Shown: positions 27,041 through 36,832 of the stretch, piece by piece
Position numbering within the stretch: position 1 is the stretch's first letter
Layout of the letters: each line of letters starts with the position of its first letter
Source: Fidelibacterota bacterium TCS52
Lineage (GTDB): Bacteria > Fidelibacterota > Fidelibacteria > Fidelibacterales > Fidelibacteraceae
NCBI GenBank assembly: GCA_001577215.1
Contig: LSCC01000005.1
Location: 1 to 42,677, forward strand
Direction: 5' to 3'
Length of the DNA: 42,677 nt
Translations under genes and position numbers: made by a program
Notes under the pieces: model-generated
Told to the model about the DNA's origin: nothing
The model's database searches: none
The model's input: only the letters and a program-made list of their open reading frames with translations

Positions 27041-27585
27041 GTAAACCGATAGTAGCAACCACAGCTTTAGCAAGTTGTTTTGGATGCCACATGTCTTTTT
27101 TAGATATTGATGATAGAATTTTGCAATTAATTGACTTGGTTGATTTTAATAAATCTCCAATTGATGACATAAAGACATTTACAAAAAAATGTGACATTGG
27201 AATAATTGAAGGTGGCGTCGCAAATTCTGAGAATTATCATGTCCTAAAAGAATTCCGTAAAAATTGTAAAATATTAATTTCATTAGGTGAATGTGCAATA
27301 ATGGGTGGCTTACCGGCAATGAGAAATAATAAAGACAGTATTGAAAGCTGTTTAAAAGAAGCTTATCAAGATTCACCATCTACAATCAATAAAAATAATA
27401 TTCTACCAAATGATGAAGAATTGCCTATGATTTTAGATAAAGTTTATCCTTGTCATGAGGTTGTAAAAATTGATTATTTTCTTCCGGGCTGTGCACCAAG
27501 AGCTGATTTAATTTGGGACGCACTTGTAGCTCTATTGAATGGCAAAGAAATTGATCCTGAATACAAAACATATAAATTTGATTAA
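27037..27585 (+). CDS. hoxY: HoxY, [NiFe] hydrogenase small subunit
   Basis: 182 aa, the short form with one proximal [4Fe-4S] cluster. Ligand positions are CFGC (residues 14-17), the cysteine in GECAIMGG (about 88) and that in PGCAPRAD (about 152); an additional cysteine is in YPCHE. There is no Tat signal, so it is cytoplasmic. It pairs with HoxH. The start overlaps hoxU by 4 bp (ATGA) with a GGAGG-type site. Confidence 0.94.
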   Translation: MSKPIVATTALASCFGCHMSFLDIDDRILQLIDLVDFNKSPIDDIKTFTKKCDIGIIEGGVANSENYHVLKEFRKNCKILISLGECAIMGGLPAMRNNKDSIESCLKEAYQDSPSTINKNNILPNDEELPMILDKVYPCHEVVKIDYFLPGCAPRADLIWDALVALLNGKEIDPEYKTYKFD

Positions 27586-27597
27586 TAAGAGGTAAGA

Positions 27598-29052
27598 ATG
27601 GGTAAAAAAATCACAATTGAGCCGGTAACACGAGTTGAAGGTCATGGAAAAGTAACCATACATTTAGATGATAATAATAATTTCAAACGGAGTAGATTGC
27701 ATATTGTAGAATTTCGTGGATTCGAGAAATTTATCCAGGGAAGACCTTATTGGGAAGCACCTGTGACGGTACAACGATTATGTGGAATATGTCCGGTTAG
27801 CCATCACTTGGCAGCAGCAAAAGCAATGGATGTTATTGTGGGAGCTGGAACTGGAGATGGGTTAACACCAACCGGTGAAAAAATGAGACGTTTAATGCAT
27901 TTTGGCCAGGTTTTTCAATCTCATGTTTTACATTTCTTCCATCTCGCTTCACCAGATTTGTTATTTGGAATTGATGGTGATCCGGCTATCAGAAATGTAA
28001 TTGGTATTGCAAAAATGCATAAAGAATTGGCAGTACAGGCAGTAATGATGCGTAAATATGGACAAGAAATTATCAAAGTTACAGCCGGTAAAAAAATTCA
28101 TGGAACAGGTGCAATTCCAGGTGGAATAAATAGACATCTTGAAATTCACAACAAAATATCATTGATCAACGGCCCTGATCCAATGAATATTGATAAAATG
28201 ATAGAATGGTCACTTGGTGGACTTGATTTTTTCAAAAACTATCACAAAGATCATAAAGATGTCATTGATAATTTTGCAGCATATCCTTCTAAACATCTTA
28301 GTATGGTACGAAAAGACGGTGCATTAGATCTTTATCATGGTGTTTTAAGAGCAATTGATTCTGAAGGAAATAAAATATTAAATGATGTTGATACGCAGGA
28401 TTATTTAAAACATATTGCTGAAGAAGTACGAAGTTGGAGCTATATGAAATTTCCTTATTTGAAAAAATATGGACCTAAAGACGGTTGGTATAGAGTTGGC
28501 CCTTTAGCTCGTTTGAATACCGTTGATTTTATTCCATCTCCATTGGCTCAAAAAGAATTTGAGATATTTCAGGCATATACTGATGGAAAACCTAATAATA
28601 TGTCAATGCATTATCATTGGGCTCGTTTGATCGAAATTCTTCACTGTGCAGAAATGATGAAAGAATTACTAAATGATCCGAATTTAATGAAAGGTGAATT
28701 AGTTACAAAAGGTAAAAAAGGAAATGAAGGGATTGGAGTATTGGAAGCACCTAGAGGAACACTATTTCATCATTATAAAATCAACAAAGATGACCAAATC
28801 ACAATGGCCAACTTGATTGTTTCAACCACAAATAACAATATACCTATGAATCTCGCTGTAGAAAGTGCAGCCAAACAATTCATTTCTGGACAAGAAAAAA
28901 TCGATGAAGGAATGTTAAATGCAGTTGAAGTTGGTATTCGTGCTTATGATCCATGTTTGAGTTGTGCAACTCACGCAATCGGAAAATTACCATTACAAGT
29001 CAAACTTTATGATTCAAACAATAATTTGTTAGATATTAAAACAAAGGATTAA
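27598..29052 (+). CDS. hoxH: HoxH, [NiFe] hydrogenase large subunit (group 3d-like)
   Basis: 484 aa. Nickel ligands are complete: RLCGICPVSHH with Cys62 and Cys65, and DPCLSCATH with Cys453 and Cys456. After His459 about 25 residues follow, the expected cleavable tail. The N-terminal ITIEPVTRVEGHGKV start is typical of group 3. Together with HoxF, U and Y this forms a soluble, bidirectional NAD-coupled hydrogenase in the cytoplasm. It has an AAGAGGT site. The stop shares one base with the start of the protease gene. Confidence 0.95.
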   Translation: MGKKITIEPVTRVEGHGKVTIHLDDNNNFKRSRLHIVEFRGFEKFIQGRPYWEAPVTVQRLCGICPVSHHLAAAKAMDVIVGAGTGDGLTPTGEKMRRLMHFGQVFQSHVLHFFHLASPDLLFGIDGDPAIRNVIGIAKMHKELAVQAVMMRKYGQEIIKVTAGKKIHGTGAIPGGINRHLEIHNKISLINGPDPMNIDKMIEWSLGGLDFFKNYHKDHKDVIDNFAAYPSKHLSMVRKDGALDLYHGVLRAIDSEGNKILNDVDTQDYLKHIAEEVRSWSYMKFPYLKKYGPKDGWYRVGPLARLNTVDFIPSPLAQKEFEIFQAYTDGKPNNMSMHYHWARLIEILHCAEMMKELLNDPNLMKGELVTKGKKGNEGIGVLEAPRGTLFHHYKINKDDQITMANLIVSTTNNNIPMNLAVESAAKQFISGQEKIDEGMLNAVEVGIRAYDPCLSCATHAIGKLPLQVKLYDSNNNLLDIKTKD

Positions 29053-29570
29053 TGAATAAATTACCTAAAATACTTTTCTATGGTTATGGAAATCCTGGAC
29101 GCCAAGATGATGGGGTTGGAGTTGCATTTACAGAACAAATAAGTGAATGGGTAAAAATGAAAGCTTGGCACAATATTGATTTTGATTCAAATTATCAACT
29201 TAATATTGAAGATGCAGATAATATTTCATCTTATGATTTAGTTATTTTCGCTGATGCTACGCAAGAGAAAAACATTTCAGATTTTGATATTGATTTAGTG
29301 AAGCCAAATCCTGAAGTTAACTTTACAATGCATGCAGTATCTCCCGGATTTATTCTTAATTTATGTTCTGAAATGAAAAAACAACTACCTCAAACATTTC
29401 TGCTACAAATCAAAGGATACGAGTGGGAATTTCAACAATCAATAAGTGAAAATGCAAAAGCAAATCTTCAAAAAGCATTAAAATTTATTAAAACAATTTT
29501 ATCAGATTTTTTAGTTAAATATAAGTATGGAACTGTTAATTTTAAAACATTTTTAAATCAAAAAACTTAA
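29052..29570 (+). CDS. hoxW: Hydrogenase maturation protease, HoxW-like
   Basis: 172 aa. The family start YGYGNPGRQDDGVG (about residues 10-23) gives the first metal acid (Asp20), FADATQ (about 73-78) the second, and MHAVSPG (about 96-102) the histidine. These are the nickel-sensing residues of HyaD/HoxW-type endopeptidases. By position it trims HoxH. It is clearly different from the protease at 22501-22965, in line with one protease per hydrogenase. Confidence 0.9.
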   Translation: MNKLPKILFYGYGNPGRQDDGVGVAFTEQISEWVKMKAWHNIDFDSNYQLNIEDADNISSYDLVIFADATQEKNISDFDIDLVKPNPEVNFTMHAVSPGFILNLCSEMKKQLPQTFLLQIKGYEWEFQQSISENAKANLQKALKFIKTILSDFLVKYKYGTVNFKTFLNQKT

Positions 29571-29585
29571 TAAAGGAGAATTAAA

Positions 29586-30044
29586 ATGGAAGTTCAAGAT
29601 ATTCTTAAGAAAAAAGGGACAAAAATATACACAGTTGGACCTGACGATGAAATTTGTAAAGCATTAAAAATTATGAACAAGCATAATATTGGTTCTGTTA
29701 TGATCGTAAAAGATGAAGAAGTGTATGGAATTATTACTGAAAGAGATATTCTTCGTTTTTTATATTACAAAGATTGTCGTAAAGCTAATAGTGATACAAG
29801 TGAAATAAGTATGAAAGTTTCAGATCATATGACTAAAAGGGACAACCTTATTACTGCCAAATTAAATGCTAAAATCGATACCGTAATGGAACAAATGAAT
29901 AAACATAAAGTACGCCGTATTCCAGTAATGGAAAATGGTAAACTTTTTGGTATAGTTGGTATTCGTGATATTCTAAAAGCAGTGCTTTATATTACAGTTA
30001 AAAGAAGAGAAATCTTAGAAGATTATATTACATCAGTATATTAG
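29586..30044 (+). CDS. Two-CBS-domain protein
   Basis: 152 aa, two CBS domains (about residues 10-65 and 82-138), with the usual GIITERDILR and GIVGIRDILK endings. Such stand-alone pairs bind adenine nucleotides or S-adenosylmethionine and act as energy sensors. It follows hoxW by 15 bp with a strong AAAGGAG site and lies before the terminator, so it is probably the last gene of the hox operon. A role in tuning the hydrogenase is possible but not shown by the sequence. Confidence 0.88.
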   Translation: MEVQDILKKKGTKIYTVGPDDEICKALKIMNKHNIGSVMIVKDEEVYGIITERDILRFLYYKDCRKANSDTSEISMKVSDHMTKRDNLITAKLNAKIDTVMEQMNKHKVRRIPVMENGKLFGIVGIRDILKAVLYITVKRREILEDYITSVY

Positions 30045-30132
30045 AACACAACTTTTCTAATAATTTTATAAAAATAATCAACTATTTTTCTCCAAAGTAT
30101 TTTTTTTGGAAAAAAAATTGATAATCATAAAC

Positions 30133-30160
30133 AAAACAAGGGAGTATACTCCCTTGTTTT
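30133..30160. terminator. Rho-independent terminator, probably bidirectional
   Basis: A perfect 28-bp palindrome centred at 30146/30147 (core AAGGGAGTATACTCCCTT) starts with an A-run and ends with a T-run, so it can stop transcription from both sides. It lies between the convergent ends of the CBS gene and the dimethylargininase-like gene. It is the best terminator in the window. Confidence 0.9.
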
Positions 30161-30182
30161 TATAATAGTGTGATTTATAAAA

Positions 30183-30941
30183 TCAAAATCTAAGCGATAA
30201 ACAAGTTAATCCGCCATCCATTTTCATAAATTCAGACATTCCCAATTCGATGATTTCATTGTTCAATTTTTCTAATTTCTTTTTTGTTTCCTCATATCCT
30301 TTTGGAATCAATATTTTCCCATTAATATTTAAACAATTAGCAGAATAATTTTCGTTTTCTGATACAATTATTTTTTTATAAGAATTGAAAATAGGCAAAC
30401 TAACCAATTTTTCTTGTATAATTATTACTCCATTACCTAAATAATTTATACCTGACTTTAAATGTAAAATTTCATCAACTTGGACAACTGATGAAGTATA
30501 ACCATATTTAGAAAATAGTAATCTTAATTGATCAATTCCATTCAAATTAGTTCTCTTAGAGTATCCAAGATAAAAATGGTTATCTATTCTTAGAATATCA
30601 CCCCCATCAACTTTGCCACGAGGAGTAATTTGTTCAATTTTTCTAAAATCAGCTAATATATATTTAATTTCTTTTGTTTCATTGCGTCTTTTAATTTTAC
30701 CAGGTCTGGTAATAATTGCCATTTTTTCGGTTATAATTGCCGTATCTTCAACAAATTCTGCATCAGGATACCGCAAATCAGGTTTAAGTATAATTAATTT
30801 TAATCCACACTTTTCTAATATTTTACAATAATTGTCATGTTGAAATAGCGCTTTCTCATAATCAGGTGTTTGTGATTGAGATGAAATTCCATCAGCAAAA
30901 TTTATCCCTGGCTGTCTGACTATTGCATTTGATAAATTCAT
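30183..30941 (-). CDS. Dimethylargininase-like amidinohydrolase
   Basis: 252 aa. The fold and catalytic set match N(G),N(G)-dimethylarginine dimethylaminohydrolase: acids in FVEDTAI (Glu65, Asp66), the PRGKVDGGDIL strand (about residues 107-117), His160 in EILHLKSG and the nucleophile Cys247 in GGLTCLS near the C-terminus. The family hydrolyses methylated arginines to citrulline plus methylamines; in bacteria the substrate can differ and arginine-deiminase-like roles are possible. The C-terminus is only five residues past the catalytic cysteine, normal for the short form. It lies between secA and the terminator at 30133-30160. No arginine pathway gene is nearby. Confidence 0.82.
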   Translation of the reverse strand: MNLSNAIVRQPGINFADGISSQSQTPDYEKALFQHDNYCKILEKCGLKLIILKPDLRYPDAEFVEDTAIITEKMAIITRPGKIKRRNETKEIKYILADFRKIEQITPRGKVDGGDILRIDNHFYLGYSKRTNLNGIDQLRLLFSKYGYTSSVVQVDEILHLKSGINYLGNGVIIIQEKLVSLPIFNSYKKIIVSENENYSANCLNINGKILIPKGYEETKKKLEKLNNEIIELGMSEFMKMDGGLTCLSLRF

Positions 30942-31062
30942 AAATTTTATCTGTGTTTAAAACTATTATTAAATATTTGTTTCTTGGATTCATTCTCTAA
31001 TTCTTATTTTAAAATTTCTTAAGTGCTTTTTTCGGCATATTCGATGATAAACATTTTTGTTA

Positions 31063-34056
31063 TCATCTTCCACAACACTTTTTATATTTCTTCCCACTTC
31101 CACAAGGACACGGATCATTTCTACCAACTTTTTTCGTTTTTCTTACAAAGGGTTGTTTTTTCTTTTTATCAGAGCTGTTAGAATTATTTTGACCTGTATT
31201 TTGGAAACCCATATTTGTTGAGGCTGCATGTTGAGTTGAAATTCTTTTATCTTGATCTGTATCCGGTTTTCCTTCCGTTTTTATTTCAGTTCTAAAAATT
31301 AATTGTAAAGAGTCATGATTAATTTTATCTAATAATTCTTTAAATAATCTAAACGCTTCCGATTTATATGCGATTAATGGATCCTTTTGCCCATAAGCTT
31401 GTAAACCAATCCCCTCTTTTACTTGGTCTAATTCAAAAAGATGTTCTTTCCATAATTTATCAATAGTTCTTAAATATGCCCATCTCTCCAGCTGTCTCAT
31501 TATTTCAGATGGAATAATTTCATTTTTTCTTTTATATGTATCTTTTGCCTTTTCAATTAATTTTTTCTTTAATAATTCCCTATTTATCTTTTTATCAAAT
31601 TCATCTTTGTGAATATCAGTCATTAATACACTTATCGCTTCTTGTCTTAATGCTTCCCAATTCCAATATTCCGTTTCAGGATGATCTGTAAATTGCATAA
31701 CAATTGCATCAATATATTCATTGATCATTGTATCTATTTCTTCCTGTAAATTACCTCCGTGTAATGCATAATTTCTCCTGTCATACACCACTTCTCTTTG
31801 TTGATTCATTACATCATCATATTCCAACAAATGTTTTCTAATTCCGAAATTTCGTTCTTCAACTTTTTTTTGTGCCTTTTCAATTGATCTTGAAATCATT
31901 GAATGTGTAATTACTTCACCATCGGAAATTCCTATTCTATCCATAATATTGCTTACTCTTTCACTACCGAATAGACGCATTAAATTATCTTCGAGTGATA
32001 GAAAAAATTGTGATTCACCGGCATCTCCCTGCCTTCCTGATCTACCTTTTAACTGCAAATCAATTCTTCTTGATTCATGTCTCTCAGTACCAATTATTTT
32101 TAATCCACCTAATTGTTTTACTTCATCGGTAATTTTAATATCGGTTCCTCTTCCAGCCATATTCGTAGCAATTGTAACTGCTCCGGAATTTCCTGCTCTT
32201 AAAACTATTTCTGCTTCTCGTTGATGTTGCTTTGCATTAAGTACATTATGAGGAATTTTTGTCCTTTTTAAAATCCTACTTATTGTTTCTGATACATCAA
32301 CTGTAATTGTTCCAACTAATACCGGCTGCCCCTTTTTATAACATCTTGATATTTCATTAATTATAGCAGTATATTTTTCTCTTTTTGTCTTATATATCAT
32401 GTCTTCTTTGTCATCACGAACACACGGCTTATTTGTAGGAATACTAACTACTTCTAATTTGTATATTTCCTGAAATTCATCTGCTTCAGTTATAGCCGTT
32501 CCTGTCATTCCGGCAAGTTTGTCATACATACGAAAATAATTTTGTAATGTAATGGTAGCTAATGTTTGATTTTGACCGGCAATTTTCACATTTTCTTTTG
32601 CTTCTATTGCTTGGTGTAAACCCTCACTATAACGCCTTCCTGGAAGTATTCTACCTGTAAACTCATCAACAATTAAAACCTTACCATCTTTGACAACATA
32701 ATCGACATCTTTTTCATGAAGTGAATACGCTCTTAATAATTGCTGCAAATTATGAATTGTTTCACTTCTTTTACTATGAAGACGTTGAATTTCATTCTTT
32801 TTTTCTTCTTTTTCCTTATGAGAAAGATCATTTTGTTCATCGATTTTCGCAAATTCATCTCCAATATCCGGAATAATAAATTGATTGGGATCATTCGGTG
32901 AAAGCAAATGTCTTCCCTTATCTGAAATATCTATTATATTACTTTTTTCATCAATTGAATAATAAAGTTCTTCTTCAACCTTTTCAATTTTTTTCTCTTG
33001 TAGATAAAACGATTCGGTATCAAATAAAAGTTTTTGCATTCCCGGTTCTTGCAATTTTTTCATTAATCTTTTATTTTTGGGTAAACCCTTGTGAGCAATT
33101 AACAATTTTGTTCCACGCTCAATCGCATCTGAATCTTCATCCATATCCTCAAACTCGGTCAGAATTTTAGATACTAATCTTTGCTGCGCTTTTACTAAAC
33201 CATTTATTGTTGGATTAAGCTTTTTAAACAATTCATTTGTATTTGATTTTACCGGACCGGAAATAATTAATGGAGTTCGCGCTTCATCAACAAGAACAGA
33301 ATCAACCTCATCAACAATAGTATAACAATAATCACGCTGAACCGTACCTTTTAGATCAACAGCCATATTATCACGCAAATAATCAAAACCAAATTCGTTA
33401 TTTGTTCCATATACAATATCACAATTATAATTCTCTTTTCTTAATTCATTAGGCATAGTATTAAGAATTTTTCCAACAGATAAACCTAAATATTTATAAA
33501 TTAAACCCATCCATTCGGCATCTCGTTCTGCTAAATAATCATTTACTGTAACTAAATGTACTCCTCTTTTTGTCAATGCATTTAAAAATATTGGCATTGT
33601 TGCAACTAGTGTTTTGCCTTCACCGGTTTTCATTTCTGCAATATCTCCTCTGTGCAATACTACTGCTCCTAACAACTGAACATCAAAAGGAACCATTTCC
33701 CATTTCATTTTATTTCCAACAACCATGAATTCTTTACCAAGAAGTTGTTTACAAGCAGTTTTCACCATTGCAAATGCCTCAACCATTAATTCATCTAAAA
33801 CAGATTGTTCGGCTCTATATATCTCTTTATCTATTTTTTCAGATTCAAAATTTTCTGCTTCAGCTTTTTCCCTAGCCTCTTCCCTTTTATTATCAATATA
33901 TTCTATCATCTCTACAGTACGATTTTTTAAATCGTCTTGATTCCAATCAGCAATTTGTTCATACTTACTATTTATTTCATTAATATAATGTTCAATATCC
34001 TTTAAATATCTCTCTGAACTTGTACCAAACATTTTTTTTAATAAATTATTAAACAT
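31063..34056 (-). CDS. secA: Preprotein translocase ATPase SecA
   Basis: 997 aa. Walker A MKTGEGKT at residues 142-149 and the [14 protein letters not shown] segment (about 247-260) mark the motor; the second helicase half carries [10 protein letters not shown] and GRSGRQGD. The preprotein cross-linking region has an insertion of roughly 100 residues (about 275-390), which makes this SecA longer than those of most Proteobacteria, as in FCB-group SecA proteins. The C-terminus has the zinc motif [13 protein letters not shown] used for SecB or ribosome contact. It drives export through SecYEG. It follows nusB by 28 bp. Confidence 0.97.
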   Translation of the reverse strand: MFNNLLKKMFGTSSERYLKDIEHYINEINSKYEQIADWNQDDLKNRTVEMIEYIDNKREEAREKAEAENFESEKIDKEIYRAEQSVLDELMVEAFAMVKTACKQLLGKEFMVVGNKMKWEMVPFDVQLLGAVVLHRGDIAEMKTGEGKTLVATMPIFLNALTKRGVHLVTVNDYLAERDAEWMGLIYKYLGLSVGKILNTMPNELRKENYNCDIVYGTNNEFGFDYLRDNMAVDLKGTVQRDYCYTIVDEVDSVLVDEARTPLIISGPVKSNTNELFKKLNPTINGLVKAQQRLVSKILTEFEDMDEDSDAIERGTKLLIAHKGLPKNKRLMKKLQEPGMQKLLFDTESFYLQEKKIEKVEEELYYSIDEKSNIIDISDKGRHLLSPNDPNQFIIPDIGDEFAKIDEQNDLSHKEKEEKKNEIQRLHSKRSETIHNLQQLLRAYSLHEKDVDYVVKDGKVLIVDEFTGRILPGRRYSEGLHQAIEAKENVKIAGQNQTLATITLQNYFRMYDKLAGMTGTAITEADEFQEIYKLEVVSIPTNKPCVRDDKEDMIYKTKREKYTAIINEISRCYKKGQPVLVGTITVDVSETISRILKRTKIPHNVLNAKQHQREAEIVLRAGNSGAVTIATNMAGRGTDIKITDEVKQLGGLKIIGTERHESRRIDLQLKGRSGRQGDAGESQFFLSLEDNLMRLFGSERVSNIMDRIGISDGEVITHSMISRSIEKAQKKVEERNFGIRKHLLEYDDVMNQQREVVYDRRNYALHGGNLQEEIDTMINEYIDAIVMQFTDHPETEYWNWEALRQEAISVLMTDIHKDEFDKKINRELLKKKLIEKAKDTYKRKNEIIPSEIMRQLERWAYLRTIDKLWKEHLFELDQVKEGIGLQAYGQKDPLIAYKSEAFRLFKELLDKINHDSLQLIFRTEIKTEGKPDTDQDKRISTQHAASTNMGFQNTGQNNSNSSDKKKKQPFVRKTKKVGRNDPCPCGSGKKYKKCCGR

Positions 34057-34084
34057 AAATTATCCTTATTCAAATACTTTTAAA

Positions 34085-34546
34085 TTATTCTTTTTCTTCT
34101 AAATCAATTTCGGGTAATAATTTGCCTTCTTTAATAAAATCATGATAGATGCTGTCAAGCATCCCATTAATAAATATATGACTATCATCTGTAGAATAAT
34201 TATTTCCTAATTCAATTGCTTCAGCGATCGTAACTCTTGATGGAACATCATCACAATATAATAATTCAGCAATTGATTGTCTTAATATTATTTTATCTAA
34301 TAAAGCAATTCTATCAAAATTCCAATTTTTGGCTCTTTGCTTAATTTTATCATCAATTATTTCCATATTTCTAATCGTTTTAATGACCAAAAAGTTTAAA
34401 AATTCTTCATCATATTCTTTTGCTATTTCTGAATCTATATTAGTAATAGTATTATTAATTATCTGGTCAATTGGATTTGAAGTCATTATATAAGAATATA
34501 ATACTTGCAAACATAATTCTCTTGAGTGGCGTCTATTAATTTTCAT
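34085..34546 (-). CDS. nusB: Transcription antitermination factor NusB
   Basis: 153 aa, all-helical NusB fold. The N-terminal RRHSRELCLQVLYSY (about residues 4-18) and the later DRIALLDKIILRQSIAEL with VTIAEAIELGNNYS (about 111-124) are the family signature. It binds boxA RNA with NusE in rRNA antitermination complexes. It has an AGGAATG site. It probably forms one transcript with secA, from the promoter at 34682-34709. Linkage of nusB to secA is not a usual pairing. Confidence 0.93.
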   Translation of the reverse strand: MKINRRHSRELCLQVLYSYIMTSNPIDQIINNTITNIDSEIAKEYDEEFLNFLVIKTIRNMEIIDDKIKQRAKNWNFDRIALLDKIILRQSIAELLYCDDVPSRVTIAEAIELGNNYSTDDSHIFINGMLDSIYHDFIKEGKLLPEIDLEEKE

Positions 34547-34658
34547 TGATCATTCCTAAAATATATTTTTAATTAAAATAGCATATAATATCTTTTCATA
34601 TTTACAATTTTACAAAAATTCATTCAATAAAACAATACACATTTTATTTTTTTATTAT

Positions 34659-34709
34659 TTGACAAAGTAGAATTCTGTTGAATTATAAATAATAATTTAA
34701 CTTTGTCAA
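34659..34709. repeat. Inverted repeat flanking the nusB promoter
   Basis: TTGACAAAGT at 34659-34668 and its exact reverse complement at 34700-34709 enclose 31 bp containing the -10 box. The right arm contains the -35 hexamer; the left arm falls near the expected transcription start. It could be an operator, or a weak terminator for the antiporter gene that ends at 34719. Confidence 0.4.
34682..34709 (-). promoter_or_regulatory. Consensus promoter for nusB-secA
   Basis: On the minus strand TTGACA (34709-34704), a 16-bp spacer and TATAAT (34687-34682) form perfect -35 and -10 hexamers. It faces nusB, leaving a leader of about 130 nt. This is the closest match to a housekeeping sigma-70 promoter in the window. 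Confidence 0.65.
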
Positions 34710-34718
34710 TAATAACAA

Positions 34719-35987
34719 TTATTTTGATCTATTAATTTCACCTGCTTTTGTTAGAGCATATTTTGTTAATATCGGACCAATGATCTCAAAGAATATACAA
34801 GTCGCAGTAATTGTTGTAATTACTACCGCTCCAATGTAATCTCCAGATGCCATCTCTTTCCCATTAATTATTGCACCCAATCCTTTAAAATCGTGTTTTA
34901 CAATAAGAGCTAAACCAATTGCAACACCCGCTTGCGATAAAATTCCTAATCCTACATATTTTCTAATATTTTTATTTACTTTGCCAAAATATGCACCAAG
35001 TTTTGAGCCAAAAATCAACCCGCCTGACCTTGCAATCACATATAATATTCCCAATATTCCTAATGAAGGAAGTGCTTTAATATGTAAATTTGCCCCTGCT
35101 AAAGTAAAAAATAAAATGAAGAGTAATGGCATAAAAACAGGTAATCTTTCACTAATTTTACGCACAATGGAAAATCCCTGTGTATTTACAATTATCATTC
35201 CAACAACCATATTAGTTAGTATTATTGATATATGAAAAATATGACTTATTCCAACAGAAATAAAAATAAAAGCAAGCAATATTATCAGAATATCACTTGA
35301 ATTTTCTAGTTTTCTCACTAATAAACTTATGATGATAGAAAATCCGCCACCAATAGCCAAACTAATTAATATCTCTTTAAATGGTGGCCAGATCAATTCA
35401 AAAAAATTAACAGTATCTATTCCTGTTTGATGCATTAAAATTGAGCGGGCAATTGCTGCAGCAAAACCAAAAATAATTATTCCAAGTCCATCATCAAATC
35501 CAACAATTGCATAAAGTGACTTTGTCAATGTTCCTCTTGCTTTGTATTCATGAATAACGGCAACAGTTCCGGCAGGTGCACTTGCCGGAGCAATTCCTCC
35601 GAAAATCAAAGCCAATGGTAAATTTCCTGTATATAATAAAACAGCTGTAAAGACCAAAATAAATGCTCCGAACGATTCAATAAAAATTACCCAAACAATT
35701 CCACTTCCTAATTTTTTAAGCGAAGATAATTTTAATTCAAGACCAATTGATAATGCAACTAATGCTAATGCTATTTCCGTAATAAATGACAATGATAATT
35801 GAACTGATTCATTTAATAAATTTAAAAGCGAAGGTCCAAAGACCACACCTAAGATCATATATCCAATTAATGAAGGTAGTTTAATATATTTCATATTTCT
35901 ACCAATATAGAAACTTATCAATACAACTATTCCAACTATCAATAATATCGGTAATGACAAATTTAAATCAGCAAAAAACGACTGCAT
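34719..35987 (-). CDS. CPA2-type cation/proton antiporter
   Basis: 422 aa, about 12-13 TM helices and no C-terminal nucleotide-binding domain. The family core is visible: GLELKLSSLKKLG (about residues 82-94), the unwound-helix segment PASAPAGTVAVIHE (about 132-145), and FDDGLGIIIFG (about 164-174), whose Asp-Asp pair is typical of electrogenic CPA2 antiporters such as NapA. Substrate is probably Na+/H+ or K+/H+. It is the last gene of the ATPase-linked set and follows the EIIA-like gene by 18 bp. Confidence 0.87.
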   Translation of the reverse strand: MQSFFADLNLSLPILLIVGIVVLISFYIGRNMKYIKLPSLIGYMILGVVFGPSLLNLLNESVQLSLSFITEIALALVALSIGLELKLSSLKKLGSGIVWVIFIESFGAFILVFTAVLLYTGNLPLALIFGGIAPASAPAGTVAVIHEYKARGTLTKSLYAIVGFDDGLGIIIFGFAAAIARSILMHQTGIDTVNFFELIWPPFKEILISLAIGGGFSIIISLLVRKLENSSDILIILLAFIFISVGISHIFHISIILTNMVVGMIIVNTQGFSIVRKISERLPVFMPLLFILFFTLAGANLHIKALPSLGILGILYVIARSGGLIFGSKLGAYFGKVNKNIRKYVGLGILSQAGVAIGLALIVKHDFKGLGAIINGKEMASGDYIGAVVITTITATCIFFEIIGPILTKYALTKAGEINRSK

Positions 35988-36005
35988 TATTTCCCTTTAA
36001 TAATT

Positions 36006-36818
36006 TTATAAATTTATTGAACCGCTGATATAAGAAATTTCTTGCGATAGAATCAATACACCTGTATCTTTATCAAGTGAATCAATAATTAAATTTAATT
36101 TTCTTAATGTGTCATTAGCAAAGGTGTTATTAACAATTGCTAAAACAATTCTATTGAATCCTTTTTTTTCTTCATTCCAAAAATGAGAAAATAGTGGCAT
36201 AGAATACAAATATTTACTTGCATTTTCAGCATCTATAACTGACAAAAAACAATCATGTATTTCTGTGAAAATATTCATAATATCATAAAAAGCATCTTCA
36301 TTTTGAATAATTATTGTAAATTTTGTGTACTTTTTTTCTTTTTGTCCATCTTTCTCTTTACCTAACACTTTAGAAAAAATATTAATTATTTGCTCAGACG
36401 AACTTGATTCTAATATTTTTTTAATATTTTCAGATTGTTGTAAAATTTTTGAAATATTTGATAAAATTCTAATGTGTTCATTTTTCTTTTCTTTTGGAGC
36501 TATTATATATGATAATATTTTCGCTTCTTTTCCATCAATAGAATCATAATCAACTCCATCGGGGACAACTAATACACCTATAACAAAATCAGAAATATTT
36601 TCAATTGTACAATGTGGAATAGCAATTCCATTTCCAAAACCGGTTGAACCGACATTTTCCCTATCTGCCAATGCTTTATAAATTGTTTTCTCTTTAACAT
36701 TTTTTAATATTGGATCACTTTTTGCTAAACGAGCAATTTCTTTTAGTACTTCATCTTTTTTGTCTGCTTTAAAATTCAATTTAACACAAGGATCTTTTAA
36801 ATAATTTGAGAAATTCAT
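36006..36818 (-). CDS. EIIA (PTS fructose/Ntr-type) domain protein with extra C-terminal domain
   Basis: 270 aa from the ATG at 36818, preceded by AAAGGAA; the frame is open to 36845 inside the preceding gene. Residues 1-145 are an EIIA fold with the phospho-acceptor histidine in GIAIPHC (His69) and the surrounding STGFGNG motif. Residues about 160-270 are a separate alpha/beta domain that I do not recognise with certainty; it has the feel of a PII/ACT-like regulatory fold. No PTS membrane permease genes are present, so a regulatory role is likelier than sugar uptake. It is directly before the antiporter gene, and EIIA-type control of cation transport is known for PtsN. The target here is inference. 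Confidence 0.75.
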   Translation of the reverse strand: MNFSNYLKDPCVKLNFKADKKDEVLKEIARLAKSDPILKNVKEKTIYKALADRENVGSTGFGNGIAIPHCTIENISDFVIGVLVVPDGVDYDSIDGKEAKILSYIIAPKEKKNEHIRILSNISKILQQSENIKKILESSSSEQIINIFSKVLGKEKDGQKEKKYTKFTIIIQNEDAFYDIMNIFTEIHDCFLSVIDAENASKYLYSMPLFSHFWNEEKKGFNRIVLAIVNNTFANDTLRKLNLIIDSLDKDTGVLILSQEISYISGSINL

Positions 36819-36832
36819 AATTATTCCTTTTT

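Noticed and set aside
31043-31067. Hairpin with 8-bp arms (GATGATAA/TTATCATC) at the end of secA as terminator
   Set aside because: It overlaps the stop codon region and no T-run follows in the direction of transcription.
34659-34689. Plus-strand promoter (TTGACA with TATAAA)
   Set aside because: The spacer is 19 bp and no plus-strand gene follows; the minus-strand reading is perfect and faces nusB.
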